Below, piece by piece: positions 1-8,031 of a DNA stretch of 64,000 bases. How positions within the stretch are numbered: position 1 is the first letter of the stretch; every line of letters starts with the position of its first letter. Origin of the DNA: Pseudomonas sp. RIT409 (GTDB lineage Bacteria; Pseudomonadota; Gammaproteobacteria; Pseudomonadales; Pseudomonadaceae). The position numbers and the translations under genes were made by a program. Location of the stretch: NCBI RefSeq assembly GCF_003052515.2, contig NZ_QARE02000016.1, forward strand, positions 62,001-126,000, read 5' to 3'. Under the pieces are notes generated by a model. The model was given only the letters and a program-made list of their open reading frames with translations, did no database searches and was not told the DNA's origin.

Positions 1-606
1 CACCTGGACACCCGTGTCGTGGACGGCAAGACTTCCCTGCTGTTCGGACCGTACGCCGGCTTTACCACCAAGTTCCTCAAGCATGGGTCGATCATGGACC
101 TGCCCTTGTCGATCCGCGCAGCCAACATCGCGCCGATGCTGGCGGTGGCCCGCGACAACATGGACCTGACCAAATACCTGATCAGCGAAGTGAGGCAGTC
201 GATGGAACAGCGTCTGGAATCGTTGCGCCGTTTCTATCCCGAGGCCAAAGCCGAAGACTGGCGTCTGGAAGTGGCAGGGCAGCGCGTGCAAATCATCAAG
301 AAAGATCCGAAGAAAGGCGGCGTTCTGCAATTCGGTACCGAACTGGTTTCGGCCAAGGATGGTTCCCTCGCCGCCCTGCTGGGCGCCTCCCCAGGCGCTT
401 CGGTCACGGTGTCGATCATGCTGGAATTGATCGAGCGCTGCTTCCCGGAAAAAGCCAAAACCGAATGGGCCGCCAAACTCGACGAAATCTTCCCGGCGCG
501 TGAAAAGGCCCTGGAAAGCGATGCGCAGTTGTACCAACGCATCGCGGCTCAGAGCGACGAGAGCCTGGAGCTGGTTTCCAACAGCCCCGCGGCAAGCTTC
601 GCTTGA
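1..606 (+). CDS. mqo: Malate:quinone oxidoreductase, C-terminal part (5' end outside window)
   Basis: This is the last 201 residues of an FAD-dependent, membrane-associated malate:quinone oxidoreductase, which oxidises malate to oxaloacetate and passes electrons to the quinone pool. The frame is open from base 1 and ends at TGA 604-606. The segment with LLFGPYAGFTTKFLK, the SIM-LELIERCFP stretch and the closing NSPAASFA tail are typical of Pseudomonas Mqo. A strong terminator follows. A degraded second copy of this gene's 3' end lies at 2091-2193, so this end of the gene took part in a local duplication. The family assignment is secure; the N-terminal FAD-binding part is not visible. Confidence 0.93.
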   Translation, partial: HLDTRVVDGKTSLLFGPYAGFTTKFLKHGSIMDLPLSIRAANIAPMLAVARDNMDLTKYLISEVRQSMEQRLESLRRFYPEAKAEDWRLEVAGQRVQIIKKDPKKGGVLQFGTELVSAKDGSLAALLGASPGASVTVSIMLELIERCFPEKAKTEWAAKLDEIFPAREKALESDAQLYQRIAAQSDESLELVSNSPAASFA

Positions 607-636
607 TTCAGGAGTCATCCTGAATCGGTGAGATGA

Positions 637-674
637 CTGAAGGCCCCGCCCCCGCAGCGGGGCCTTCAGTTTTA
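637..674 (+). terminator. Intrinsic terminator of mqo
   Basis: A 12 bp stem, CTGAAGGCCCCG with CGGGGCCTTCAG, surrounds a short GC-rich loop and is followed by TTTTA. A nearly identical copy occurs at 2224-2260. Confidence 0.9.
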
Positions 675-739
675 CGGAACGAGCTGTTCAGCAGAGCGCT
701 CAGCTTTCGAAGACAATCTGCGAATGTCGATTCTCTCTG

Positions 740-1849
740 TTATGGGTGCCTGTACTGAGGCCTTGTCCGCCCCCAGGCAGCCTTGTCCGACTTTGGAGCG
801 GCCCACGTCATCAGGCCGCTCGAATACATCGTGCCATCCGTGTCTTCCACAATGACGGTTGCGGTTTTGAGCATCGAATGGAAATACAGATAAGGCTCTG
901 GCACAACGAATGAGACAAAACCTGGTCCGTCCTCTTCAAGCAAAACAGTTTGAGCAAAAGGTTCTGCTGCGACTCCAAACAGATGAAAAGTTACCCGACT
1001 GCCACGTCCGACGGGCTGATTGATCCTTGAGCTGAACCTGCAAGCGGGAATCCCCCCGATATCCTCTACTACAGGATACAGATACCAATCCATCTCAAGA
1101 TCCGGGTCGGTCTCATAAACAGAGTCCGCATCCATCCAACTTGGCAAGGCAGCAGTTATCGGAATAGATCTGCGCAATGTTGTACTCCTCCAAAGTTCTC
1201 CGTACCGTACCTCCCCTGCTTTACGCATAACAGCCAGGTACTTTAAGCGTTTGCTAGGCAACGTCTGGGAATATTCTTTCGGGTATTTGATATAGATTCC
1301 ATTATCGATATCAGACTGCTGCAGCGTTAACTGCGCAGCAAAACCGAGAGAAACAGGGGACTCATCCACCACGACCTGCACAACGTCGCCCACTTCCATG
1401 CCATAGTATTTCGAAAACTCGAACGTCAGCCCCTTGTCGAGCAGATCTACCGGAATGGCTCCATCACTGGCCCCAACCACACTCACCGATGGGGCGAAGC
1501 GTTCCACGCGGAACGAGAACGGCTCCGACATTCCACCCGAGGTGAGGTTTGCATACCCGACAATTCCACTACCAGGATCATAATTAGCAGCAAAACCGCG
1601 TATCACAATACGCAACTCTTTTTCCGGATCAGCCAGTGTCGCCCGTTCCCAGTAACCAAAAAAGTAGGCAGCAATCTCATCACCACTGACGCCATTGGGT
1701 TGAGGGGGGACGATAACAACGACGCCATTTATAAATGTATCCCATGGCAAATAGTCACCTTCCGCATCACTCTCCAGACCAACGATTGAACACGGCGGAA
1801 GATACCCTTCCTGTTTAACAATGCATCTTAGTTCCTTAAGCGCACTCAT
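740..1849 (-). CDS. Hypothetical protein, probable beta-sandwich repeats
   Basis: I do not recognise this 369-residue protein. It has no signal peptide and no membrane segment. The sequence is rich in short alternating hydrophobic strands, with aromatic-proline motifs that look like repeated Ig-like or beta-sandwich units, the kind seen in large lineage-specific Pseudomonas families of unknown role. Its start at 1849 is followed by MSALKELRCIVKQEGYLPP. It sits alone between the mqo terminator and a decayed second copy of the mqo 3' end, which suggests that it arrived by an insertion or a recombination that duplicated the mqo end. The ORF is long and intact, so I take it as real; function unknown. 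Confidence 0.75.
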   Translation of the reverse strand: MSALKELRCIVKQEGYLPPCSIVGLESDAEGDYLPWDTFINGVVVIVPPQPNGVSGDEIAAYFFGYWERATLADPEKELRIVIRGFAANYDPGSGIVGYANLTSGGMSEPFSFRVERFAPSVSVVGASDGAIPVDLLDKGLTFEFSKYYGMEVGDVVQVVVDESPVSLGFAAQLTLQQSDIDNGIYIKYPKEYSQTLPSKRLKYLAVMRKAGEVRYGELWRSTTLRRSIPITAALPSWMDADSVYETDPDLEMDWYLYPVVEDIGGIPACRFSSRINQPVGRGSRVTFHLFGVAAEPFAQTVLLEEDGPGFVSFVVPEPYLYFHSMLKTATVIVEDTDGTMYSSGLMTWAAPKSDKAAWGRTRPQYRHP

Positions 1850-2090
1850 CTTGGATCTCCATTTTTTGAGAGAGGTGGCCTATTCAACAGTAGATCACTG
1901 AGCTTTAATCACTAGAATGATTCACGATAACCTTCAAAATCGATCGCTATAACTGAAAAATAAAGTACCAGAAATTAAGCTGCTTTCTGACAACTTGAGG
2001 AAAGAATCGGAGAGATCGACGACACGGCTATAAGAACCCGCAAAGCTCCGGCGCGTGCACATCGTCAAGATAGGCCTTGATCAGCGTGTA

Positions 2091-2193
2091 CTGATCGAAC
2101 GCTGCGTCCCTGAAAAACCCAAAACCGAATGGGCCGCCCAGAGCGACGCGAGCCTGGAACTGGTTCAACAGCCCCGCGGCAAGCTTCGCTTGA
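2091..2193 (+). pseudogene. Decayed duplicate of the mqo 3' end
   Basis: From CTGATCGAACGCTGC onward this stretch matches mqo 424-606. Relative to the intact gene it lacks the stretch corresponding to 478-549 and two bases before the AACAGCCCC stretch, so it cannot encode the normal tail. The match continues through the TGA and the following spacer into a copied terminator. It is a non-functional relic. Confidence 0.85.
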
Positions 2194-2223
2194 TTCGGCA
2201 GTCATCCTGAATCGGTGAGATGA

Positions 2224-2260
2224 CTGAAGGCCCCGCCCACGCAGCGGGGCCTTCAGTTTT
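2224..2260 (+). terminator. Duplicate copy of the mqo terminator
   Basis: Same stem as at 637-674, with one base changed in the loop, followed by TTTT. It now lies 3' of the minus-strand gene ending at 2276 and could act on that transcript too. Confidence 0.8.
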
Positions 2261-2275
2261 ATACAGGTGCGCCGG

Positions 2276-2740
2276 TTACTTCATCGAGAACCGCACGCGA
2301 TACCGGTCCAACGAACCTTGCCCATCCGTCACCACTGCCGTGCACTCAGCAGGCACCGCTCCAGTGGATCTGGCGCTCACGCGCTTTTCGTTGTTCGGGC
2401 TTAGACCGAACCAGCTGAAGACCATTTGATGGGACATTTGAAATTCACACTTTTTGCCCTCCCCATTGCTGTAACGAAAGGCCGCTACACCGCTTCGCGG
2501 ATTACTGAACACTCGCTTGAATACCCGGAATGATTGATCAGCGGTCAGCGCATGCCGGGCGCGCTCGTCGGCGTCTGCGTTCCAACTGGTGCCCGTCATT
2601 TGGAGGTCTTGCCGGCCATCATTTCGGATCTCGAACGTGGCTTGCATGGTCTTCGGATAGTTCGCAGCATGGACTGCAGGCATTGCCAGAATCGCAGCAA
2701 TTGCCAAGCCGCCCGCGAAAACGGATTTGATAACGCTCAT
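2276..2740 (-). CDS. Secreted hypothetical protein
   Basis: A 154-residue protein of unknown role. I start it at 2740 (MSVIKSVFAGGLAIAAILAMPAVHA), because AGGAAAAGGAA lies just upstream and the residues form a classical Sec signal peptide with cleavage after AVHA. The longer upstream frame has no ribosome site and would bury the signal. The mature part contains a GEGKKCEF segment and a second cysteine near PAECTAV, which could form a disulfide in the periplasm. No enzymatic motif is visible. It is followed by the copied mqo terminator, so it was probably the original downstream neighbour of mqo. Confidence 0.75.
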   Translation of the reverse strand: MSVIKSVFAGGLAIAAILAMPAVHAANYPKTMQATFEIRNDGRQDLQMTGTSWNADADERARHALTADQSFRVFKRVFSNPRSGVAAFRYSNGEGKKCEFQMSHQMVFSWFGLSPNNEKRVSARSTGAVPAECTAVVTDGQGSLDRYRVRFSMK

Positions 2741-2968
2741 TGTTGAATTCCTTTTCCTAAATTGAATAACCGGGCTTCCTGCCCGGCGCTCGTGCATCTG
2801 TGCACGAATTTAGTATGGCGCCAAACGCTTGATTAAAAAGGGTCAACGAGAGGATGTGGCTGTAGGAAAGATCAACCAAAGGCGTGAGGGAGATAGAGTG
2901 GGGGGTGGGCAATACGTTGAGCAGACGGACGCGTCGAAGCGCCCGTCATAGTGGCTGATCGATGCCGG

Positions 2969-3256
2969 TTAGCCGCGCGCTTTCTCGATCAACTCGATGT
3001 AATCCCCGGCATTGCGCTGATCCTTGATCAGAGCGACAAAATCGTTGCCGTGCTCGTCCTTGCCATTAAGGTCGTAGCCCGCTTCCTTGAAGAAGCCCAG
3101 AAAGCGCTCGAAGTCATCGATGCGCAAACCGCGATACGCTTTGATCAGCTTGTGCAACGAGGGTGAAGTGGCATCGGCGGGTTCGAAATTGAGGAACGAC
3201 TTGATTTGGGCATCGCCGATTTCATCGCCAATCACCTGCTTCTTATCTTTACGCAT
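2969..3256 (-). CDS. PA4642 family protein
   Basis: A 95-residue cytoplasmic protein conserved across Pseudomonas next to mqo (PA4642 in PAO1); function unknown. The start MRKDKKQVIGDEIGD at 3256 is chosen because GGAG lies about nine bases upstream and because family members begin there, not at the longer upstream ATG. The sequence contains the family core SLHKLIKAYRGLRIDDFERF and a closing IELIEKARG. It is small, charged and lacks signal or membrane segments. The gene order with mqo on one side and hpt, upp and uraA on the other is the expected one. Confidence 0.88.
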   Translation of the reverse strand: MRKDKKQVIGDEIGDAQIKSFLNFEPADATSPSLHKLIKAYRGLRIDDFERFLGFFKEAGYDLNGKDEHGNDFVALIKDQRNAGDYIELIEKARG

Positions 3257-3323
3257 TGCTGACTCCAACTGACTTTCGGGACATTTCGCGGGCGAGCAGT
3301 TTACCCCTCGCCCGGTCACGGGC

Positions 3324-3809
3324 TCAACGCGCGCGTACGCTGCCGGTGTGCAGGTCGGCCCAGATATGGCCGTTGGGGTAGCTCAGAAATTGCACGTACA
3401 CCTTTTCATTACGCAGCAGATCGACCACGACCCGGTACTGAGTTGCCGGGTAAAAGAGCGTCAGCGTGCGGTTCGATTCATCGAAGGTCGGTTTCTTCAG
3501 GCTTTTACTTTCGCCGTCGAAGTGAATGAACACCTCGGCAATCGTTGCGCCCTTGTTCATTGGCTTGCCTTTCAGGCGCACGCTCAAGGGCGAGGTGACC
3601 GGGATGGGTTGCTGATTGGATTGACGCTGGCTGCCCGCAACGATCGAGTATTCGGTGACCTGCAACAACTGCTGCTGTTCAGGTTCGCCCTCGCGCACTG
3701 ACAGCTCATCCGGAGGGAGGTATTGGGCGTGCATGGGCTCAGCGAGGGCCGGGAGCGGCAGGGTCAACAGCAACATCAACGCGGCTCGACTGCGAAACGA
3801 TAACGTCAT
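3324..3809 (-). CDS. Secreted hypothetical protein
   Basis: A 161-residue protein beginning with a Sec signal peptide (MTLSFRSRAALMLLLTLPLPALAEP), so it is probably periplasmic. The mature part has alternating beta-strand-like stretches (PLSVRLKGKPMN, RTLTLFYPATQYRVVVDLL) and no cysteine or catalytic motif that I can name. It lies on the same strand as, and just upstream of, the PA4642-type gene, 67 bp away, and may be co-transcribed with it. Its place in the mqo-hpt block matches an uncharacterised conserved Pseudomonas gene. Function unknown. Confidence 0.78.
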   Translation of the reverse strand: MTLSFRSRAALMLLLTLPLPALAEPMHAQYLPPDELSVREGEPEQQQLLQVTEYSIVAGSQRQSNQQPIPVTSPLSVRLKGKPMNKGATIAEVFIHFDGESKSLKKPTFDESNRTLTLFYPATQYRVVVDLLRNEKVYVQFLSYPNGHIWADLHTGSVRAR

Positions 3810-3865
3810 GGAGGCCTCCCGGGAAAAGTGGGTGGCACTCTAGCATGTGGGGGCGCAGAACACCT

Positions 3866-3957
3866 GTAGGAGCACGCTTGCCCGCGATAGCGGTGAATCA
3901 GTCACTTCTTTAGCCACCGATAAATCCCATTCGCGGGCAAACGCAGCCCTGCAGGTC
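3866..3957. repeat. Diverged REP doublet
   Basis: GTAGGAGCACGCTTGCCCGCGA on the left faces a degraded inverted partner (TTCGCGGGCAAACGCAGCCCTGC) on the right. This is the same REP family as at 6720 and 6893 but with more mismatches. It fills the gap between the secreted protein gene and hpt. Confidence 0.75.
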
Positions 3958-3962
3958 ACGGC

Positions 3963-4520
3963 TCACATGCCTTTAACGGCGTAGATCCCTGCCGCATTGC
4001 GCCAGTAGCCTTTGTAGTCCATCCCGTAGCCGAAGATGTAACGATCAACGCATGGCAGCCCCACGAAATCGGCTTTCAGGTCCGGGCGTGCCTTACGGTC
4101 GTGGTCCTTATCGATCAGCACGGCAGTGTGAACGGCGCTGGCACCCGCATGCTTGCAGAAGTCGATGATCGCTCCCAAGGTGTGGCCCTCGTCGAGGATG
4201 TCATCGATGATCAGTACGTCGCGGTCGATGAAGGACACTTCAGGCTTGGCCTTCCAGAACAATTCTCCGCCGCTGGTTTCGTTGCGGTAACGCGTGGCGT
4301 GCAGATAAGACGCCTCCAGCGGAAAATTCAGATGGGTCAACAGCTTGCCTGCGAAGATCAGGCCGCCGTTCATCACGCAGAACACCACCGGGTTGCGATC
4401 CGCCAGCACGCTGTTGATTTGCTCGCCGACGCGAGCGATGGACGCCTCGACCTCGTCGTGGGTGTACAGGCAGTCAGCCTCGCGCATGACTTGACGGATA
4501 TGCTCGAGATCAGCGGACAT
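3963..4520 (-). CDS. hpt: Hypoxanthine-guanine phosphoribosyltransferase
   Basis: A purine-salvage enzyme that joins hypoxanthine or guanine to PRPP to give IMP or GMP. The 185-residue protein has the PRPP-binding loop VLIIDDILDEGHT at residues 102-114 and the FCVMNGGLIFAG segment near residue 47, both diagnostic for type I phosphoribosyltransferases of this class. I start at MSADLEHIRQ (4520); the longer frame to 4559 lacks support. The gene is divergent from upp, so purine and pyrimidine salvage are adjacent, as in PAO1. Cytosolic. Confidence 0.92.
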   Translation of the reverse strand: MSADLEHIRQVMREADCLYTHDEVEASIARVGEQINSVLADRNPVVFCVMNGGLIFAGKLLTHLNFPLEASYLHATRYRNETSGGELFWKAKPEVSFIDRDVLIIDDILDEGHTLGAIIDFCKHAGASAVHTAVLIDKDHDRKARPDLKADFVGLPCVDRYIFGYGMDYKGYWRNAAGIYAVKGM

Positions 4521-4789
4521 GATGCTCTCCAAAGGGGCTGGGCAGGGAAAAGCGGGCAAAGGTACGCATCCGTCATCGTCAGAGCAAGCTTTTATGGACT
4601 AACGTTGCCGGAGTCGCCACGAAAAGCGGCTGCGTGCCGCGACCCTGCCCTGCCTGCGTCGACAGGGCTCGCCTTGATGACGGGTCAGACCCTCAATGTC
4701 AGAAACAGGAACTTAACCGGTAAGACAAGTTACAGCTGAATAGATTAATCTAAGCCGTTTTTTTTGCCCGTCCGCTGGAGCCCTTTCCT

Positions 4790-5428
4790 ATGTCCATCCG
4801 TGAGATCCGCCATCCGCTGATCCGTCACAAGCTCGGCCTCATGCGCCGCGCCGATATCAGCACCAAGAACTTCCGTGAACTGGCTCAGGAAGTCGGCGCG
4901 CTGCTGACCTATGAGGCGACCAAGGACCTACCGTTGGAAACCTACGCGATCGAAGGTTGGGCCGGAACGGTTCAGGTCGAGAAGATCGCAGGCAAGAAGA
5001 TCACGGTAGTCCCCATTCTGCGCGCCGGAATCGGCATGCTCGAAGGCGTATTGAGCCTGATTCCGGGTGCCAAGGTCAGTGCCGTGGGGGTGGCCCGCAA
5101 CGAAGAAACGCTCGAAGCCCACACCTATCTCGAAAAACTCGCGCCGGAAATCGACCAGCGTCTGGCGCTGATCATCGACCCGATGCTAGCCACCGGCGGC
5201 TCGATGGTCGCCACCATCGACCTGCTGAAAAAAGCCGGTTGCCGCGACATCCGCGCGATGGTGCTGGTGGCGGCGCCGGAAGGCATCGCCATTGTCGAGA
5301 AAGCGCACCCCGACGTGCAAATTTATACCGCGTCCATCGATCAGCGCCTGAACGAACACGGCTACATCATTCCGGGTCTGGGCGATGCGGGCGACAAGAT
5401 TTTCGGCACCAAGCAAAAGGACGCCTGA
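4790..5428 (+). CDS. upp: Uracil phosphoribosyltransferase
   Basis: Converts uracil and PRPP to UMP in pyrimidine salvage. The 212-residue protein is of normal family length and carries the PRPP loop D-P-M-L-A-T-G-G-S at residues 130-138, the VVPILRAG stretch at 73-80 and the C-terminal GLGDAGDKIFGT uracil-binding segment. Its TGA overlaps the ATG of uraA by one base (ATGA), so salvage enzyme and uracil importer are translationally coupled in one operon. Confidence 0.96.
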   Translation: MSIREIRHPLIRHKLGLMRRADISTKNFRELAQEVGALLTYEATKDLPLETYAIEGWAGTVQVEKIAGKKITVVPILRAGIGMLEGVLSLIPGAKVSAVGVARNEETLEAHTYLEKLAPEIDQRLALIIDPMLATGGSMVATIDLLKKAGCRDIRAMVLVAAPEGIAIVEKAHPDVQIYTASIDQRLNEHGYIIPGLGDAGDKIFGTKQKDA

Positions 5429-6708
5429 TGAAACAGGACGAGTTCAACGATCCACTGTGGCGCACCGTACTGTCGGGCGCTCAAATGCTGTTCGTGGCTT
5501 TCGGGGCCCTGGTGCTCATGCCACTGATCACAGGGCTCGACCCCAACGTCGCGTTATTCACCGCAGGCCTTGGCACGCTGTGCTTCCAAGTGGTCACGGG
5601 CCGTCAGGTGCCGGTTTTCCTGGCCTCCAGCTTCGCGTTCATTACCCCGATCATTCTCGCCAAGGGCCAGTTCGGGCTGGCAGCGACCATGGGGGGCGTG
5701 ATGGCGGCGGGCTTTGTCTACACCTTCCTCGGGCTGGCCGTGAAGATCAAAGGCACGGGTTTCATTGACCGGCTGTTACCTCCAGTCGTTATCGGCCCAG
5801 TGGTCATCTCCATTGGTCTTGCGATGGCACCCATTGCCGCGAACATGGCCATGGGCAAAACCGGTGACGGCGCTGCGGTGCTGATTCCCTATAACACCGC
5901 GATCATCATTTCGATGGCGGCGCTGCTGACAACGCTCATCGTTGCCGTATTCGGTAAAGGCATTTTCCGCCTGGTGCCAATCATCTCCGGCGTGTTGGTG
6001 GGCTTCGCATTGTCGTTCTGGTTCGGCGTGGTGGACGTGGCCAAAATCGCCGCAGCGCCTTGGCTGGAGCTTCCCCGCTTCACCGCACCGGAGTTCAACT
6101 GGCAGGCGATCCTGTTCATCGTCCCCGTTGCGCTGGCGCCCGCGATCGAACACATCGGCGGTGTCATCGCCGTGGGTAGCGTGACGGGGCGCGACTATAT
6201 TCAAAAGCCAGGCTTGCATCGCACACTGCTCGGCGACGGTATTGCCACCACAGTGGCGGGCGCGTTCGGCGGTCCTCCCAACACCACCTACGCCGAAGTG
6301 ACGGGTGCGGTGATGCTGACCAAGAACTACAACCCGAAGATCATGACCTGGGCCGCAGTCTTCGCCATCGCACTGGCGTTCATCGGTAAGTTTGGCGCGC
6401 TGCTGCAGAGCATCCCTGCGCCCGTCATGGGCGGCATCCTTTGCCTGTTGTTCGGATCGATTGCAGCCGTCGGCCTGAACACCATGATTCGCCACAAGGT
6501 CGACCTGGCAGAAGCGCGCAATCTGGTCATCGTTTCCGTCACGCTGGTGTTCGGGATCGGCGGCGTGCTCATTGGCACCGGCAACGGCCCGGATGACTTC
6601 GGCATGAAGGGTATCGCGTTGTGCGCCGTGACCGCGATCCTGCTCAACCTGGTATTGCCGGGCAATGACGGTTGGAAGAACAAGCACCTGGATGATCAAT
6701 TGCCGTAA
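5428..6708 (+). CDS. uraA: Uracil permease (NCS2 family)
   Basis: An inner-membrane uracil:proton symporter of 426 residues with many hydrophobic segments and the NCS2 signature APAIEHIGG in the middle, plus a GPPNTTYAEVTGA segment typical of UraA/PyrP. The ATG overlaps the upp stop. A longer open frame begins at 4957 but runs through upp out of frame and is not a gene. The last codons (DDQLP) are repeated downstream at about 6868-6882 in the tandem duplication described at 6695-7042. Confidence 0.94.
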   Translation: MKQDEFNDPLWRTVLSGAQMLFVAFGALVLMPLITGLDPNVALFTAGLGTLCFQVVTGRQVPVFLASSFAFITPIILAKGQFGLAATMGGVMAAGFVYTFLGLAVKIKGTGFIDRLLPPVVIGPVVISIGLAMAPIAANMAMGKTGDGAAVLIPYNTAIIISMAALLTTLIVAVFGKGIFRLVPIISGVLVGFALSFWFGVVDVAKIAAAPWLELPRFTAPEFNWQAILFIVPVALAPAIEHIGGVIAVGSVTGRDYIQKPGLHRTLLGDGIATTVAGAFGGPPNTTYAEVTGAVMLTKNYNPKIMTWAAVFAIALAFIGKFGALLQSIPAPVMGGILCLLFGSIAAVGLNTMIRHKVDLAEARNLVIVSVTLVFGIGGVLIGTGNGPDDFGMKGIALCAVTAILLNLVLPGNDGWKNKHLDDQLP

Positions 6709-6719
6709 ACGCAGTATTT

Positions 6720-6804
6720 GTAGGAGCGCGCCTGCCCGCGATTGCGGTGTGTCATTCAACGTTCATGTGACTGACACCTGCAATCGCGGGCAAGCGCGCT
6801 CTAC
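6720..6804. repeat. REP doublet (REPIN-like), copy 1
   Basis: GTAGGAGCGCGCCTGCCCGCG faces the inverted CGCGGGCAAGCGCGCTCTAC across a 43 bp centre. Typical dispersed intergenic Pseudomonas REP arrangement. Confidence 0.85.
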
Positions 6805-6892
6805 AGTGTTCTAGACCCGCATTGCAGGGGCCCGCTCGCAGAGGGCATTGAGTGCCTTCGCCCACAGATCAGTTGCCGTAGACGCAGTATTC

Positions 6893-6979
6893 GTAGGAGC
6901 GCGCTTGCCCGCGATTGCGGTGTGTCATTCAACGTTCATGTGACTGACACCCTGCAATCGCGGGCAAGCGCGCTCCTAC
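6893..6979. repeat. REP doublet (REPIN-like), copy 2
   Basis: Second copy of the same doublet, in unit 2 of the tandem duplication; its arms GTAGGAGCGCGCTTGCCCGC and the inverted partner ending CGCTCCTAC are closer to perfect than in copy 1. Confidence 0.85.
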
Positions 6980-6985
6980 AGTGTT

Positions 6986-8017
6986 CTACACCCGCATTGC
7001 AGGGGCCCGCTCGCAGAGCGCATTGAGTGCCTTCGCCCACAGCGGATCGTCGTTCAGGCACGGGATCAGCACCAACTCCTCCCCGCCCGCCTCCTTGAAC
7101 TGCTCCGCCCCCCGATCACCGATCTCTTCCAGCGTCTCGATGCAGTCGGCGACGAAGGCCGGGCACATCACCAGCAGCCTCTTCACGCCTTTCTCGGCCA
7201 ACTCGGCCAGGTGCGCCTCAGTGTAGGGTTCGATCCACTTGTTGCGGCCCAGTCGAGATTGAAACGAGACCGACCACTTACCTTCGGGAATACCCATCAG
7301 CTTGGCAAACTCGGCAGAGGAACGCATGCACTGCGCGCGGTAGCAAAACGCAAGGGTCTCGGGCGTTGCGTTGCGGCAACAGTCGCCGGACTTTTCGCAA
7401 CGGTGCTGACCCGTAGGGTCGAGTTTGTTGATGTGGCTTTCCGGCAAACCATGAAAGCTCAGCAGCAAATGGTCGTAATGCTGTTCCAGGTAGGGCTTGA
7501 CGCTATGGACCAGCGCGTCGAGGTATTCCGGCTGATTGAAGAACGGCGGCAGCAGAGCCAATTCGAATTTCAACTGCTTTTCGCGGATGACGCGGCGCGC
7601 CTCTTCAACCACTGTGGTGACGGTACTGTCTGCGAATTGCGGGTAAAGCGGCGCCAGGGTGACTTTCCGAATACCTTGCGCTGCCAGGCGGGTCAGCACC
7701 GACTCGATTGACGGCTCGCCGTAACGCATCGCCAGCTCGACCGGCCCCTGCGTCCATTCCCCCACCATCGCCTGTTGCAAACGCTTGCTCAGCACCACAA
7801 GCGGCGAACCCTCGTCCCACCAGATCGACGCATAGGCATGCGCCGATTGTTCAGGGCGCTTGATCAGGATCAGCGACACCAGCAGTCGGCGCACAGGCCA
7901 AGGCAGATCGATAACGTAGGGATCCATCAGAAACTGATTGAGGTAGCGGCGCACATCCGCAACTTCGGTAGAAGCCGGCGAACCGAGGTTTACCAGCAGC
8001 AATGCGTGATCGGTCAT
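6986..8017 (-). CDS. hemH: Ferrochelatase
   Basis: Inserts Fe2+ into protoporphyrin IX in the last step of haem b synthesis. The 343-residue protein has the catalytic-histidine region LLSFHGLPESHI and the LGSPAS N-terminus of the family. A run of cysteines follows (C-x6-CC and a C-x4-C), as in several bacterial ferrochelatases. I start at MTDHALLLVNLGSP (8017), preceded by CCAAGG; six more codons are open upstream. It follows the TIGR01777 gene by 14 bp and is probably co-transcribed. The last 16 codons are duplicated in the neighbouring repeat. Confidence 0.94.
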   Translation of the reverse strand: MTDHALLLVNLGSPASTEVADVRRYLNQFLMDPYVIDLPWPVRRLLVSLILIKRPEQSAHAYASIWWDEGSPLVVLSKRLQQAMVGEWTQGPVELAMRYGEPSIESVLTRLAAQGIRKVTLAPLYPQFADSTVTTVVEEARRVIREKQLKFELALLPPFFNQPEYLDALVHSVKPYLEQHYDHLLLSFHGLPESHINKLDPTGQHRCEKSGDCCRNATPETLAFCYRAQCMRSSAEFAKLMGIPEGKWSVSFQSRLGRNKWIEPYTEAHLAELAEKGVKRLLVMCPAFVADCIETLEEIGDRGAEQFKEAGGEELVLIPCLNDDPLWAKALNALCERAPAMRV

Positions 8018-8031
8018 GCAACACCTTGGGG

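Larger units (their letters stand above)
6695..7042. repeat. 173-175 bp tandem duplication spanning the uraA and hemH 3' ends
   Basis: Two nearly identical units lie head to tail: 6695-6867 and 6868-7042. Each holds the last codons of uraA, a complete REP doublet and the last 16 or so codons of hemH. Unit 2 has two single-base insertions relative to unit 1, and a few substitutions separate them. The functional uraA stop is in unit 1 and the functional hemH stop (6986-6988) is in unit 2, so each unit contains one gene-end relic. Confidence 0.92.

Noticed and set aside
4957..5427. Long frame running through upp into uraA
   Set aside because: It is out of frame with upp and adds 157 residues with no homology; uraA starts at the ATGA overlap at 5428.
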